From contig CP154954.1 of assembly GCA_039621445.1 (NCBI GenBank), positions 60,571,858-60,635,857 on the forward strand: a stretch of 64,000 nt of DNA, read 5' to 3'. Source of the DNA: Euglena gracilis (taxonomy: Eukaryota > Euglenida > Euglenophyceae > Euglenales). Below the pieces are notes generated by a model. The model saw nothing but the letters and a program-made list of their open reading frames with translations, searched no databases and had not been told where the DNA came from. The position numbers and the translations under genes are program-made. Of this stretch, positions 20,370-30,225 are shown one piece after another. Each line of letters starts with the position of its first letter. Position 1 is the stretch's first letter.

Positions 20370-21323
20370 AAAAAAGAGGTGTCGGACGCCGGTTCTGTCC
20401 AAAGCCCGGCGTTCCAAACGCCGGTTCCGTCCTTCGGACGGAACCGGCGTTTGGAACGCCGGGCTTTGGACAGAACCGGCATCCGACACCTCTTGTTTAA
20501 GCCGGCGTTTTAGAGACGCCGGGCTCAGGACCGGCGTCCCCAACCTTCGGCCAAAGGACACTCCCAGGACCAATCTCCAACCACTGATCTGCAATGTCAC
20601 ACCACTTTGCACTTCACCAAATTCCGGCGATCGCGAGGGTATTTCTGGCTGTGTAAATCATCCAGGTATAAAATCACCCCTCGATCGAAAGCTCTTTTCA
20701 TCAGACGACTGGCGATCACCACCAAATTCAGCCACGTCGCCTGGAGCTCTTATTTTCTGTCACTGGGGAATCCTAATTTCACAACTCTGGTGCCCCCCCA
20801 AGGCCCTCAGGTCGTTGATTCGAAGAGGAAAAACGTTTCTGTAAGGTTTATTAAGTTCTTAAACCAAAAATCACTGAAAATTGCGACAAATTTCGACTCA
20901 GATTCTGGCCGATCCGACGATCGCGAGCGTATCTCGGGCTGCGTGCAACGTTAGGGTACCAAGTTACCCCTCGATCGAAAGCTCTTTTCAACAGACGACC
21001 AGCGGTGCTCATCAGATCTTTCCACGCTGCACGGTACTCTATTTCCAAATCTGGGCCAATTTTCACCAAATTTGGATATCCACCCTAGTGGTCCCCAGAT
21101 GGCAAAATTCATTGTCCTTGATGGTTGAAACACTCATACCAGCACCTGAGGGCCACTTTTGGGCACTTTTGGTGACATTTTTAGGAATGAAAATCGGACG
21201 CCGGGCTTTGGACAAAGCCGGCGTTCCTAACGCCGGGCTTTAGGACAGAACCGGCGTCCGGAAGCCCGTGGGGGGGACGCCGGTTCTGTCCTGAGCCCGG
21301 CGTCTCAAACGCCGGCTTAAATA
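20370..21323 (+). mobile_element. Hairpin-capped CGGCGT repeat, copy 3
   Basis: Nearly identical to 10606-11503 across the core and both hairpin ends, with an extra perfect hairpin on the left (CGGCGTTCCAAACGCCG / CGTTTGGAACGCCG at 20407-20464). The near identity implies recent movement or duplication, in contrast to diverged copy 1. The shared left border CTCTACTACAAAAAAGAGG at 20361-20379 also begins copy 2, so it probably belongs to the element. Confidence 0.75.
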
Positions 21324-21480
21324 AGGGGGGGGGTCAAATAAGGGGGGGTCAAAAATTCCTTAGAAATAGGGCAAAAAAAATTTTCGGCGCCTTCGGCGCA
21401 TGAAAAAAGAATTTTCCCCGGACCCAAATGCTCAATTAAGGGGGGGGGGTCAAATAAAGGGGGGGGGTAGTTTCCGAATC
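21324..21480. repeat. AATAAGGGGGG / GGCGCCTTCGGCGC block, copy 1
   Basis: TCAAATAAGGGGGGG, ATAGGGCAAAAAAAATTTTC, GGCGCCTTCGGCGC and CCCCGGACCCAAATGCTC recur in the same order at 25530-25682. Confidence 0.75.
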
Positions 21481-21584
21481 ACGTCCATTTGACCCTCAAC
21501 TCCCCACCAGGCCCGAGTTATTCACGCGTGAAGGGGTCCAAAACTGCCCCCCCCCTTCGGCTCTGTGCGGAATTCTGGAGGTGG

Positions 21585-21700
21585 TCGCTGTGGAGGTCGG
21601 GCCGACCATGGTCGGGCCGACCATGGTCGGCCCGACCTGTGGAGGTGGTCGACCGACCTGTGGAGGTCGGGCCGACCAGGTCGGGCCGACCACCATTTTT
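21585..21700. repeat. GGTCGGGCCGACC palindrome cluster
   Basis: Five GGTCGGGCCGACC or GGTCGGCCCGACC palindromes in 115 bp, some joined through CCATGG. A second cluster with the same flank (CCACCTCCAGAATTCCGC) lies inverted at 23773-23858. Confidence 0.8.
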
Positions 21701-22394
21701 TTGCACTACCCCCCCCCCCTTTTTGCATTTTTAAGCCCCCCCCCCCTGGTCGGTGGGTGGTCGGTGGGTGGTCGGTGGGTGGTCGGTGGGCATAAAAATG
21801 GTCTGTGGCGGCCCCAAATCACCCGGAAATGCACTTATGGCCAGTTCTCCCCCCCCAGGACCATGTCCTGGGGGGGGGGGTCCTGGGGGCGGTCCTGGGG
21901 GGGTCCTTCGGAGGGTGCTGGGGGGGTCTTGGGGGGTGCTGTGGGGGGTCCTTGGTGGGTCCCGCATTTTTTGGCAGAAATTTTGCAGCACAAGTTCAGG
22001 TTATTCTAAAGTGGGTGCCCCCCGGTGGGTCCTGGGGGGGTCCTAGGGGGGAAACTGGCCATGACTCTCACGAGGCAGAAAACTCCCCCCTCCACCCCAT
22101 CCGAAGTTTTCTTTCAGGGGGGGGTTTAAAAGTCGGCAGTTGACTCAGAAGCACAGAGTGGGTAGTTTGCGGTAGTTCGCCGACTAGTCGGCCAACTGGC
22201 CCCCCCCCCCCCCGTGCCTCACCGACTAGCTGCCGACTAGGCCAACCGACCAATTGGCGTCGTCGGTCGGCCAACCAATTGGCCAGTCAGCCGACTAGTC
22301 GGCCGACTAGCCAGCCCCCCCTTCCAGCCTGCCACCAAATAGTTGAAAGGTCAATCGACCAGCTGAAGGGTCGGTGACTGTTGCGTGAAAAAGT
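21701..22394. repeat. GGTCGGTGGG repeats and CTAGTCGGCC palindromes
   Basis: 21748-21790 is a (GGTGGTCGGTG)n array. 21850-22050 is GGGGGGTCC-rich. 22170-22320 carries GACTAGTCGGCC, CCAATTGG and ACTAGCTGCCGACTAG motifs of the palindrome family. Confidence 0.65.
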
Positions 22395-22557
22395 GGTGCC
22401 TGCAGGGGACCAGCTACCCCAAAGAGGCGCCCAACTAGGGTTAATACACATTGGGGGACCCTCGCCCGGCGCCTTCGGCGCCTCGCTCGGGTCCCCCAAT
22501 GTTTTTAACCCTAGTTGGGCGCCTCTTTGGGTTCGCTGGGTCCCCTGCAGACACCAA
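22395..22557. repeat. Large foldback repeat centred on GGCGCCTTCGGCGCC
   Basis: Arms of roughly 65-70 bp: GCCTGCAGGGGACCAGCTACC, AAAGAGGCGCCCAACTAGGG and ATTGGGGGACC on the left are repeated inverted as GGGTCCCCCAAT, CCCTAGTTGGGCGCCTCTTT and GGGTCCCCTGCAG on the right. A TTCG loop in a GC stem sits at the centre (about 22468). Confidence 0.85.
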
Positions 22558-22654
22558 TTTAACGACGTTGAGGGGATGGGGTGGGACAGTTAGGGATGGA
22601 AACTTGACCCTAACCCTACTCCTTTAAATAACGTCATCGACTTTTCAAGTTCTG

Positions 22655-23560
22655 AATTGCAGCGGCCTTCGGCCGCTGCGCGGCCTTCGGCCTTCGGCCA
22701 GGCGGCCTTCGGGGCGGATGGCGGTAGACTGGGGGGGGGGTAGTCGGTCGACTAATGGTCGGTAGCTAGTTGGCGAGAGGGGTGGGGGGGGGGTGGGAGA
22801 GGGGTGGGGGGGTGTTGGGTAGTTGGCCGACTGGTTGGTCAGAATTGCAGCAGCCTTCGGCTGTTGCGGTGGCCCTTGGCCGCTGCGCGGCCTTCGACCA
22901 GGAGGCCTTCGTGGCGCATGGCAGTAGACTGGGGGGTGGGGGGGGAGTCGGCCGACTAATGGTCGGTAGCTAGTTGGTGAGACGTGGTAGGTAGGGTATT
23001 TGGTAGTCTGACTACCCACTCTAATGTACTAACGGGTCAGTACCGCCGACATTTAAGTCCCCCTGAAGAAAATCCCATGCAAACAGGTCGGTGGCTGGTC
23101 GGTGGTCATAAACATCGTCTGTGGCGGGCCCAAATCACCCGGAAATGGTCCGGATGGGTCCAAATAAGTGTCTTACACCAAAATAAACACCCCCAGATGG
23201 AAATCTTTGGACGGTGGGGGGTCGGTGGGACTCGGGGGATAAGTTGTTTTTGTGGCTCACTTTTTTCATAGGCGGGGGGGGCTCCGCCCCCCCCCGCACC
23301 CCCCCCTCAAATAACAAAATACCCTCTATGTTGGCAACGTGCTTGAAGGGCTAAATCCTTTTTGTACAAAATTTTGCAATTATATTGAAAATCCGATGGG
23401 GAGAGGTGTTCTTTTGCCAAAAGTGGCCCAAAATGGTCAATTCCCCCCCACGTTTTGGCATATTCACCCCCGATTGGGGGGTTCTGGAGCCATTTAAGTG
23501 GGTTTTGACTGGTTTTGGGGTGATTTGGACAAAAAAAATTTCAGGGGTGGGGGGGGCTTT
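22655..23560. repeat. GGCCTTCGGCC tracts and CTAGTCGGCC-family copies
   Basis: Tandem CGGCCTTCGG hairpins at 22660-22715 and 22850-22915, with GCGGTAGACTGGGG and ACTAATGGTCGGTAGCTAG units between them. 22990-23440 is a copy of the palindrome-family tail, colinear with 4330-4700. No gene. Confidence 0.65.
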
Positions 23561-23894
23561 TAAATTTCCAGAAAAGGGGGGCGGGGGTAGTGGTGGAGGG
23601 TTTTGGTGGGGGGGCGTTAGGGGGGTGGTGGTTTTCCTGGATAGGGGGGGGGGGGGGGGGGTCAGAAAAAGGGGGGGGGCGGGGGGGTTGGGGTTAGTGG
23701 TGGGGTGGGTGGTTGTAGTGCACGGGGAGTTTTTGGTGGTAGGTTGGGGTGGGGTGTAGTGCAAAAAAAATGGAGGTCGGGCCGACCAGGTCGGCCCGAC
23801 CTCCACAGGTCGATAAGGTCGGCCCGACCTCCACAGCGACCACCTCCAGAATTCCGCTCGGGGCCCCCCCCTTCCGACTCTGCCATTTCGCCGG
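23561..23894. repeat. G-rich tract and GGTCGGGCCGACC cluster 2
   Basis: Almost pure G/T-rich sequence at 23570-23760 (G runs up to about 18) followed by GGTCGGGCCGACC palindromes at 23773-23835. Confidence 0.75.
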
Positions 23895-24385
23895 GGTCCA
23901 AAAATTGGTCAAAAAATCGATTTTTCTAAAATATCTCGAGAAAATATATATTATTTCCGGAAATGTCAGTTTGACAAAATGCACCCCCGGAGGGCCTGGC
24001 CCGTGTTCCATCGCACTTTTGCGGTCCAAAACGGCCATTTTGAGGTGTTTTTTTTTGAGCCGTTTTGGGCCAAAAAATATATCGATTTTTCCAAAATATC
24101 TCGACAATGAAGCAAAAGCAAAGGAAATGTCTAAATCAAAAATGAATCCCTTGGAATGCTCTATCTAACCATGGTTTACTTTTCCCCCAACTCTTCGTGC
24201 AGCCTGAATAGAGGCCATTTTTCGGTCAATTTTGACCCAATCCTGGGGTCATTTTGGGCTGTTTTCGGGGTCAAAAAATCAATGTTTATATCTCAAAAAA
24301 GATGCAAAATCAAAGGAAATGTCTAGAGGCCTAAATTGAAGCTTAAAAACGTGTTCAACCCGCCAAATGCCTGCCCTGAAATTCA
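23895..24385. repeat. Degenerate satellite (family S), three units
   Basis: The box AAAATATCTCGA-AAATGAAGCAAAA-CAAAGGAAATGTCTA recurs at about 23930, 24098 and 24290. Between boxes are CCTTGGAATGC, TTTTCCCCCAACTC and GCCATTTTTCGGTCAATTTTG. Spacing is about 170-190 bp. Confidence 0.7.
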
Positions 24386-24389
24386 TGGT

Positions 24390-25430
24390 CATGAACGCGT
24401 TTTCCATTAGGACATCTGTGGCAATGACACGTTTTCCATTAGGGCATCTGTGGCAATCACGTGCAAGATGCAAAAAAAATCGCTATCATGAAAATTCAGC
24501 GAGATGTTGAGAGGCCGGGGTGGTCCTCAACGAGTGAGGCGAGTGGGGGGCACTCTACAACACAAGAAACGGCCAGAAGTTGTCCTTGGAGCAATACGAC
24601 AGTGTACGGAGTACGGATACTAGTGGTGAAACCCACCACTAGTATGTTCGCTCGTTGTGCCTCATAAGTGTTGCACCAGTTCACCCCCTGCAGCAACTGG
24701 TCCAACTCTTCAGGCTACAACACGTCAGCTGGAGGCCGAACCACGGTTGACACTGCCTTCCGCGCGTTCGCGCTCCAGGGAACGCGAAAACAGCTCGTTA
24801 AAGTGGGGGAATTGGCACTCTGCAGAAGGCAACACAACTCCCTCGGTCGTGGTTTTGCGAAATGCCCGAGCGACGGCATTCACGTATGTATGAAAAGAGG
24901 TTGCCGAATGATTCCCCGAAACGAACATAGTTCCTGACTGCTGCTCACGCTGAGCCACACATTGTTCAATGACGCTCGCCTCATCGAACAACAGGTTGGG
25001 TTCCAACTCCCATCCTGTCCAGACAACAAAGAAATCATCCAGCTCAGGATAAGATGCTTGCCGATGTTGACACAGTTTGGCGAACTCCAAACAGTTGGCA
25101 ACAGCAGCAAGCTCGGCACCTACGGAGCCAGACTTTTTCTTCGTGTTGCCCTGTGTCAGCAAGGTGCCATGAAGGGGGTCAACCTTCGGCTTCTTGGCAT
25201 CTTGCTGGTATACCGCGAGAGCAACCAGGAACAGTTCCGTCCTAGGGGGAGGTAGGGGGAGGTGGCAAAAGACCATTCACAAAGTTTGCCGTGCGTTTAG
25301 CCATGGTGGGGGGCTGTGAGGGAAAAGGGGGGGGGGGGAACACGTTTTCCATTAGGGCATGTGTGGCAATGACTCGTTTTCCATTTGGGCATCTGTGGCA
25401 AGGCACGTTTTCCATTAGGGCGCCTTTTTT
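24390..25430 (-). mobile_element. Putative element: unrecognised ORF bracketed by direct-repeat arrays
   Basis: CGTTTTCCATTAGGGCATCT-GTGGCAAT units occur twice at 24397-24462 and three times at 25345-25420, in the same orientation, on either side of a minus-strand open frame of a protein family present three times in the window. Direct rather than inverted termini around a single gene would suit a mobile element other than a classic TIR transposon. This is inferred from arrangement only. A CACTAGTATCC/GGATACTAGTG palindrome at 24617-24645 interrupts the 3' side. Confidence 0.4.
24725..25276 (-). CDS. Unrecognised protein (family also at 2.2 and 26.8 kb)
   Basis: A 183-residue minus-strand frame beginning near 25276 and ending at 24725. 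Visible features are an N-terminal part with GAELAAVANCLEFAKLC, then YPELDDFFVVWTGWELE, LLFDEASVIEQCVAQREQQS, a central SFHTYVNAVARAFRK, and QFPHFNELFSRSLERER near the end. The copy at 26763-27190 aligns at protein level (LDEVLVGWARW; SFRTYVNAVSNIYKA; QFPQFNALMRPSL) despite strong DNA divergence, so this was once a selected protein. TYVNAV followed by basic helices could be a tyrosine-recombinase core-binding domain, but no catalytic R/H/Y set is present. It may be an exon or a truncated gene. The putative start is not independently supported. Confidence 0.45.
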   Translation of the reverse strand: MVFCHLPLPPPRTELFLVALAVYQQDAKKPKVDPLHGTLLTQGNTKKKSGSVGAELAAVANCLEFAKLCQHRQASYPELDDFFVVWTGWELEPNLLFDEASVIEQCVAQREQQSGTMFVSGNHSATSFHTYVNAVARAFRKTTTEGVVLPSAECQFPHFNELFSRSLERERAEGSVNRGSASS

Positions 25431-25484
25431 TCGGTCCGAATTTCACATTTTCACGTTTTTCTCCCTTGGCGTTACCCCCCCCCC

Positions 25485-25682
25485 TTTATTTGAGCACACT
25501 CACGGGCCAAAGGACCCCCCAAATGCTCAAATAAGGGGGGGGGGTCAAATAAGGGGGGGGGTCAAAAATTCTTTTAGAAATAGGGCAAAAAAAAATTTTC
25601 GGCGCCTTCGGCGCATGAAAATTTTTTCCCCCGGACCCAAATGCTCAATTAAGGGGGGGGGGCAAATAAAGGGGGGGGGGTA
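25485..25682. repeat. AATAAGGGGGG / GGCGCCTTCGGCGC block, copy 2
   Basis: Colinear with 21324-21460, including CCCCGGACCCAAATGCTCAA and the TTCG hairpin. The right boundary abuts the ATCATGACCACAAATTTCAGG block shared with position 40. Confidence 0.75.
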
Positions 25683-25799
25683 ATCATGACCACAAATTTC
25701 AGGGGAAGCATTTGGCGGGCTCTTAACACGTTTTTAAACAAATTGTGGCTGACCCAGATTTCAGCCTGAAAACGTGTTCAGGGGGCCCTGCTGAACACG

Positions 25800-26090
25800 T
25801 TTTCTGGCTGTGTGTGCAAAAATGCCCCATCTAACAGAATTTTGATTTCCCCGCAACTCCCTGCCGAGCCCGAAAGATGGTTTGTTTACGGCCCAAAACA
25901 GCGCGGCAGGTTGGCGACTTTGCCGTTTTCGGTCCGTGTTTGGGGCGGTCCGTGTTTGGGGCAAAAAAAAACAATTTTTCTAAAATTGCTCAAAAAATGG
26001 TGGGGAATCAAAGAAAATGTCCGGAGACCTAATTTGAAGCCCTTAAAGTGCCCTATCTAACGGTATTTTGATTTCCCCGCAACTCCCAGT
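25800..26090. repeat. Family S satellite unit, isolated
   Basis: Contains CTAACAGAATTTTGATTTCC, GCAACTCCCTGCCGAGCCCG, TGTCCGGAGACCTAATTTG and a second TTTTGATTTCCCCGCAACTC, as in 3740-3860 and 53010-53060. Confidence 0.65.
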
Positions 26091-26099
26091 GCCAAACGG

Positions 26100-26545
26100 T
26101 ATACTGGGGGGGGGTAGTGGGTAGTCGGCCGACCACCCAATTGGGTGGTCGGCCGACCAGTCGGCCGACTACCCACTCTAATGTACTAACGGGTCAAAAC
26201 CGCCGACTTTTAAGCCCCCCCCCATGGGAAAAAACTTTTGTTCAAAACCCATCCAAATGGCTCCAGAACCCCCCAATCGTGGGTGAATATGCAAAAAAGG
26301 GGGGGAAATGTCCATTTTGGGCCACTTTTGACAAAAGAACACCTCTCCCCATTGGATTTTCAATATAAGTCAAAATTTGCACAAAAAAGACTTCTCCCTC
26401 CAAGTCTATTGCCAACACAGAAGAGATTTTGTTATTTAAGGGGGGGGGTGGGGGGGCGGAGCCCCCCCCCTCCCCCCCCCTATGCCAAAGTGAGCCGCAA
26501 AAACGACTTTTCCCCCGAGTATGTTGCCAACACAGAAGGGATTTT
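26100..26545. repeat. CTAGTCGGCC palindrome-family copy
   Basis: GGTCGGCCGACC palindromes at 26128-26175, then CTAATGTACTAACGGGTCA, ACCCCCCAATCG-GGGTGAATATGC, TGGGCCACTTTTG-CAAAAGAACACC and CCAACACAGAAG-GATTTTGTTA. Colinear with 4330-4700 in part and with 23000-23440. Confidence 0.7.
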
Positions 26546-26762
26546 GTTAAAAACGTTAACCATTCACGGGCTTTCCCACGTGAGGAATCGGGGTCAATTC
26601 ACTAGTGAACACCTGCGCACTAGTGAATCATTCACGGGTGCTCACCGAGGAATCGTGGACCAAACAAATTCTGAAATTTCGGCAATGTAATTGGAACAGG
26701 AGGCCGACCTCAACATGTCATAAGCAAGAAAGGCAAAAATGGAGTGTTCCCTTCTGCGGCCT

Positions 26763-27190
26763 TCAAAACAGTGAGCAACTCGTCCGCCTGCAAAACGTTG
26801 TTTGCCAACCCACCCTTGGCCTCCTGTGCTTTTTTGGCCCTTTCATGCGTAACGAGGGCCGCATCAAAGCATTGAATTGCGGGAACTGGCTCACAGATGA
26901 GGGTACGATGATGGCAAAAACGGGTGCCAATGCCTTGTAAATGTTGCTCACAGCATTTACATATGTCCGAAAACTGGACACTGGCATGAATCGAAGTCGG
27001 CCATCTTTTCCAGCCTTCTCCTGCCTTGTTTTGACCCAGGCATCGGCTTCCTGCTGCGTTTTAAAAATTTCGCGAGCATCAATGCACCATCTGGCCCATC
27101 CCACCAAAACTTCGTCCAAAGAGGCGAAAACAATGCCATGGCGGTTGCAAACATCAATGTACTCCAAAAAACATTTCAACACAGCATGGG
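26763..27190 (-). pseudogene. Diverged member of the unrecognised family at 24.7 kb
   Basis: The minus-strand frame reads through LDEVLVGWARWCIDAREIF, KTQQEADAWVKTRQEKAGK, SFRTYVNAVSNIYKALAP and QFPQFNALMRPSLRMKGP. The order and spacing of the GWxxW, YVNAV and QFPxFN motifs match 24725-25276. The 5' side is truncated by the CCCCCGCGACC tract at 27195. The charged KTRQEK segment is not in the other copies. No intact start or catalytic motif. Confidence 0.5.
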
Positions 27191-27194
27191 GGTG

Positions 27195-27500
27195 TATCCC
27201 CCGCGACCCCCCCCGCGACCCCCCCGCGACCCCCCCGCGACCCACACATGGAGGGTTTCCACATCCCAGTAGGAGCCAAAAAGTGGCACCTAATTCCTAA
27301 TTTGCACTCAAATTAGGAATCAAAATTGCCAAAAATGTGTGACAAATTCCTAATTGGAGCTATTTTTGGACACAAAAGTTCTAAAAATAGGTTCCATGTG
27401 ACATTGTATGAAAGGTCACACTTGTCACGCGTGACCCGTCAAAACTTCCACGTTCCCCCCGCGACCCCCCCCGCAACCCCCCCGCGACCCCCCCCGCGAC
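27195..27500. repeat. CCCCCCGCGACC tracts
   Basis: Tandem CCCCCCGCGAC units at 27197-27242 and 27457-27502, bracketing a segment with TTCCTAATTTG-like words, similar in layout to 18360-18700. Confidence 0.8.
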
Positions 27501-28024
27501 TCATACACCCCCCATGGTTTTTGGGGCCTAGGTCTTCATTTTCACCACCGGTGGGGAGGGAGCCCAAAAGGGCATCCACTACTGTGGCTCCTAGGGGCCC
27601 AGCACCACGTAAAACAGTCAAAAAATCATCTGCGTTAGGGGGGCGGGGCCGCGCAGTAGGCCAACTGCCAACTCGCCATTTTTTGGTGAGGTGCAACACC
27701 ATGAAACGTTTACCAATCAGTGACCAAGTGAAAAATGTGGACAAAATCAAAAAAGTAAAAAATGAAATGTTGTCACTATTTTTCTATTATGAAGCGTGCC
27801 ATGAACCTGATGGATGCTCAGATGCCCCTCCCCCCCATTGTTGGGGCCGTTTTGCGAACCACCAAGTCGTTGGGTAGAACAACAGTGGATGCCCCTTCGG
27901 CGCCCCCCGTTTCCGCACCGGGAATCGTGATTGAACCCCGATTTTGGCTTAAAAACGTTACCCAAATTCACGGGCTTCCCCACAGTAGCCTAGCGGTTCC
28001 TAACGAGATCCCTATCGGCCAAAA
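27501..28024. other. Unassigned sequence with a duplicated short coding-like motif
   Basis: ATGAAGCGTGCCATGAACCT at 27790 (MKRAMNLMDAQM) resembles ATGAAGCGTTTTGCCAACAT at 28222 (MKRFANMMEAQM). Both keep an open frame for 12-13 codons only. No other support for a gene. Confidence 0.3.
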
Positions 28025-28165
28025 ATCTCGTTTTTAGCATTCACTAGTGAACTTTGGGCATTCACTAGTGCGCTATAGCGCACTAGTGAATGGCCACTTT
28101 TGATCACTAGTCCCAAGTGTGCACTAGTGAACATATCACTAGTGCGCACATGTTCACTAGTGATT
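28025..28165. repeat. ACTAGT palindrome cluster
   Basis: Six CACTAGTG/TCACTAGTGA sites in 130 bp. 28059-28092 is a perfect 34-bp palindrome centred on GCTATAGC. Similar TTCACTAGTGAA sites occur at 26598-26640. Confidence 0.85.
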
Positions 28166-28599
28166 GGAATCCGAATTTTTTATGTTTTTTTTACCCTCCA
28201 ATCTTTTTCCCTCACAGTCCAATGAAGCGTTTTGCCAACATGATGGAAGCTCAGATGCGGTAACCCGTGACTTTGATAAACGGTTTTTATACAAAAGTCG
28301 ACTGCCACTAACGGTTTTAGCAGGGGCGCCGGGCAGCCCCAACTGTTCGGTGGCCCTAAAGTAACAAATCCCTTGTGTGTGCAACTCCTTTTGTTTGTAT
28401 GTCACGCTAATTTGCCTGGGTGAACGCTTTTTGACATCGAATGGCCCACGACCGAGGGCGACCAAGGGCGAAGGAGGCGACTGTGGGCCGACCATGGTCG
28501 ACGCCCCCCCCCCCCCCCCGCTAATTGGCCTCCGGGACAAGACTGGCGAATTTCAGCAAGGCTGCGAAAAGGGCTAGGGTGAGATTTTTCGTCAAAAAA

Positions 28600-29200
28600 A
28601 TGGATTTCTTCAAAATATCTCGAGAAAATGTAATTGTTTCCGGAAACGTTGCGGATGAAATATGCCCCTAGAGGCTCTCTATCGCCCCCCATTTGCCGTT
28701 TTGGTGCCTGGCCCTTCCGGCGCGCCTTTGTGGCCCAAAACGGCCAGTCTGGGGTGTTTTTTTTGAGCTGTTTTTTTTTGTGTGCCAACAATCAATTTCC
28801 CCAAAATATCTCGACAATGAAGCAAAAGCAAAGGAAATGTCTAGAGCAAAAATGAAGCCTTTGGAATGCCCTGTCCAACCGTGGTTTATTTTTCCGCCAA
28901 CTCTTTGTGTAGCCCGAGTTACGGCCATTTTTTTTTTCGGTCAATTTTGGCCCATTTCTGGGGCCATTTCATTTCTGGGGCCATGTTGGGCTGTCGGGGT
29001 CAAAAAGAAACCGCTGTTTCCAAAATATCTCGGAAATGAAGCAAAATCAAAGGAAATTCCCAGAGAAAAAAAAGTCGATGAAAATGGATTGTTTTTTGCC
29101 CAAAACGATGTTTTTTGGCAATTGTTTTCGAGCCAAAGATGAGCATTTTTCGACCCCCCGGCCCCTGTTTTTGGCCTGAAACCCATGCATTTTGGTTCAG
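28600..29200. repeat. Family S satellite, three units
   Basis: The AAAATATCTCGA box recurs at about 28612, 28806 and 29022, with AATGAAGCAAAA-CAAAGGAAAT following the last two. Interspersed CGGCCATTTTTTTTTTCGGTC and GTTACGGCC words match 23895-24385. Confidence 0.7.
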
Positions 29201-29524
29201 TTCTGGATCAAAAAAAGTCAGGAAAAAATCGAGAATAATGTTTTTTACCCCAAACGATGGCCTCCCGGACTCAGAAAAACTGTTTTCGTGCTAAAAATGA
29301 GCGTTTTCCGGCTCATGTATTTTGGCTGGGCCGTGCTGGGTCGGGCGGCCGGGCCGGGTAGCCAGGCTGCCGACTGCCTCAAACATCTGCCGCGCGCCTC
29401 GGGTATCTGCTTTAGTGTGGCACCATCATACCCCAAAGAGCTCAAAACTACACAATAACCTCCCCCCCGATTGGCTAATTGGGAGTCTGAAGGACGGGGC
29501 ATTAGCCAAGTAGGGGGGGGGGGC
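29201..29524. other. No gene supported
   Basis: GGCCGGGCCGGGTAGCCAGG-type G/C repeat near 29345 and satellite-like words. Nothing recognisable. Confidence 0.35.
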
Positions 29525-30225
29525 AGGGTTGACGTTTTTTTTGTTTTTTTTTTAAAAAAAAACAAAAAGAAAGACATGTTTTTTTTTAAAAAAACACAAA
29601 AAAACATGTCTTTTTGAAAAAGCAAAAATTGACCTTTTTCCTTGCGAAATGGCCATTTTTTGAAGAAATTTTTTCGGGGGTGGTTCGGGTCACGGGGGGG
29701 GGGTCACGAGGGGGTCACGGGGGGGGGGTTACGAGGGAACATGACATTTTCGGTGGCCAAATAGGAATCCAAAATAGGAATCCCCCAACCTAAAATTAGC
29801 ATTTTGACACCAAATTTAGCATCACCATTCCAAATTTTGCAAAATTTATGAGTCAAAATTAGGAATCTGCCTGAATATTTTGTCAAATTAGGCATCACCG
29901 GCCAAGTTTTTCAGAAAAAATTGGCCGAAACGGGTCTTAGGTCGGGTTGGGGGCGGTCACATGAGGGGGGTCACGGGGGGAACACCCCCTCTGAAGGTTT
30001 TTTTTTCAATGTGTGAAAGTATTTCCAAATCTGTGTTTTCTAGTGCGGAAAATCATGCTTTCAACCCAAAAAAAAAAGACAAAAAATGAATGCTGCAGAG
30101 ATAAAAATGAACTTTTTTCCAAAAAAAACATTGCAAAAAATTTTTCCCCCAAACCCTCCATGACGGAGGGTTTGGGGGTTTGAGGGTTTTTTTTGTTTTT
30201 TGTTTCAAAAAACAAGCCATCAACC
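29525..30225 (+). mobile_element. MITE-like repeat with GGTTGACG inverted ends, copy 2
   Basis: Colinear with 17585-18262. It has an extra direct repeat of GGCATCACC/AATTAGCA words (29755-29840) absent from copy 1. Ends AGGGTTGACG and CCATCAACCTT. Confidence 0.7.
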
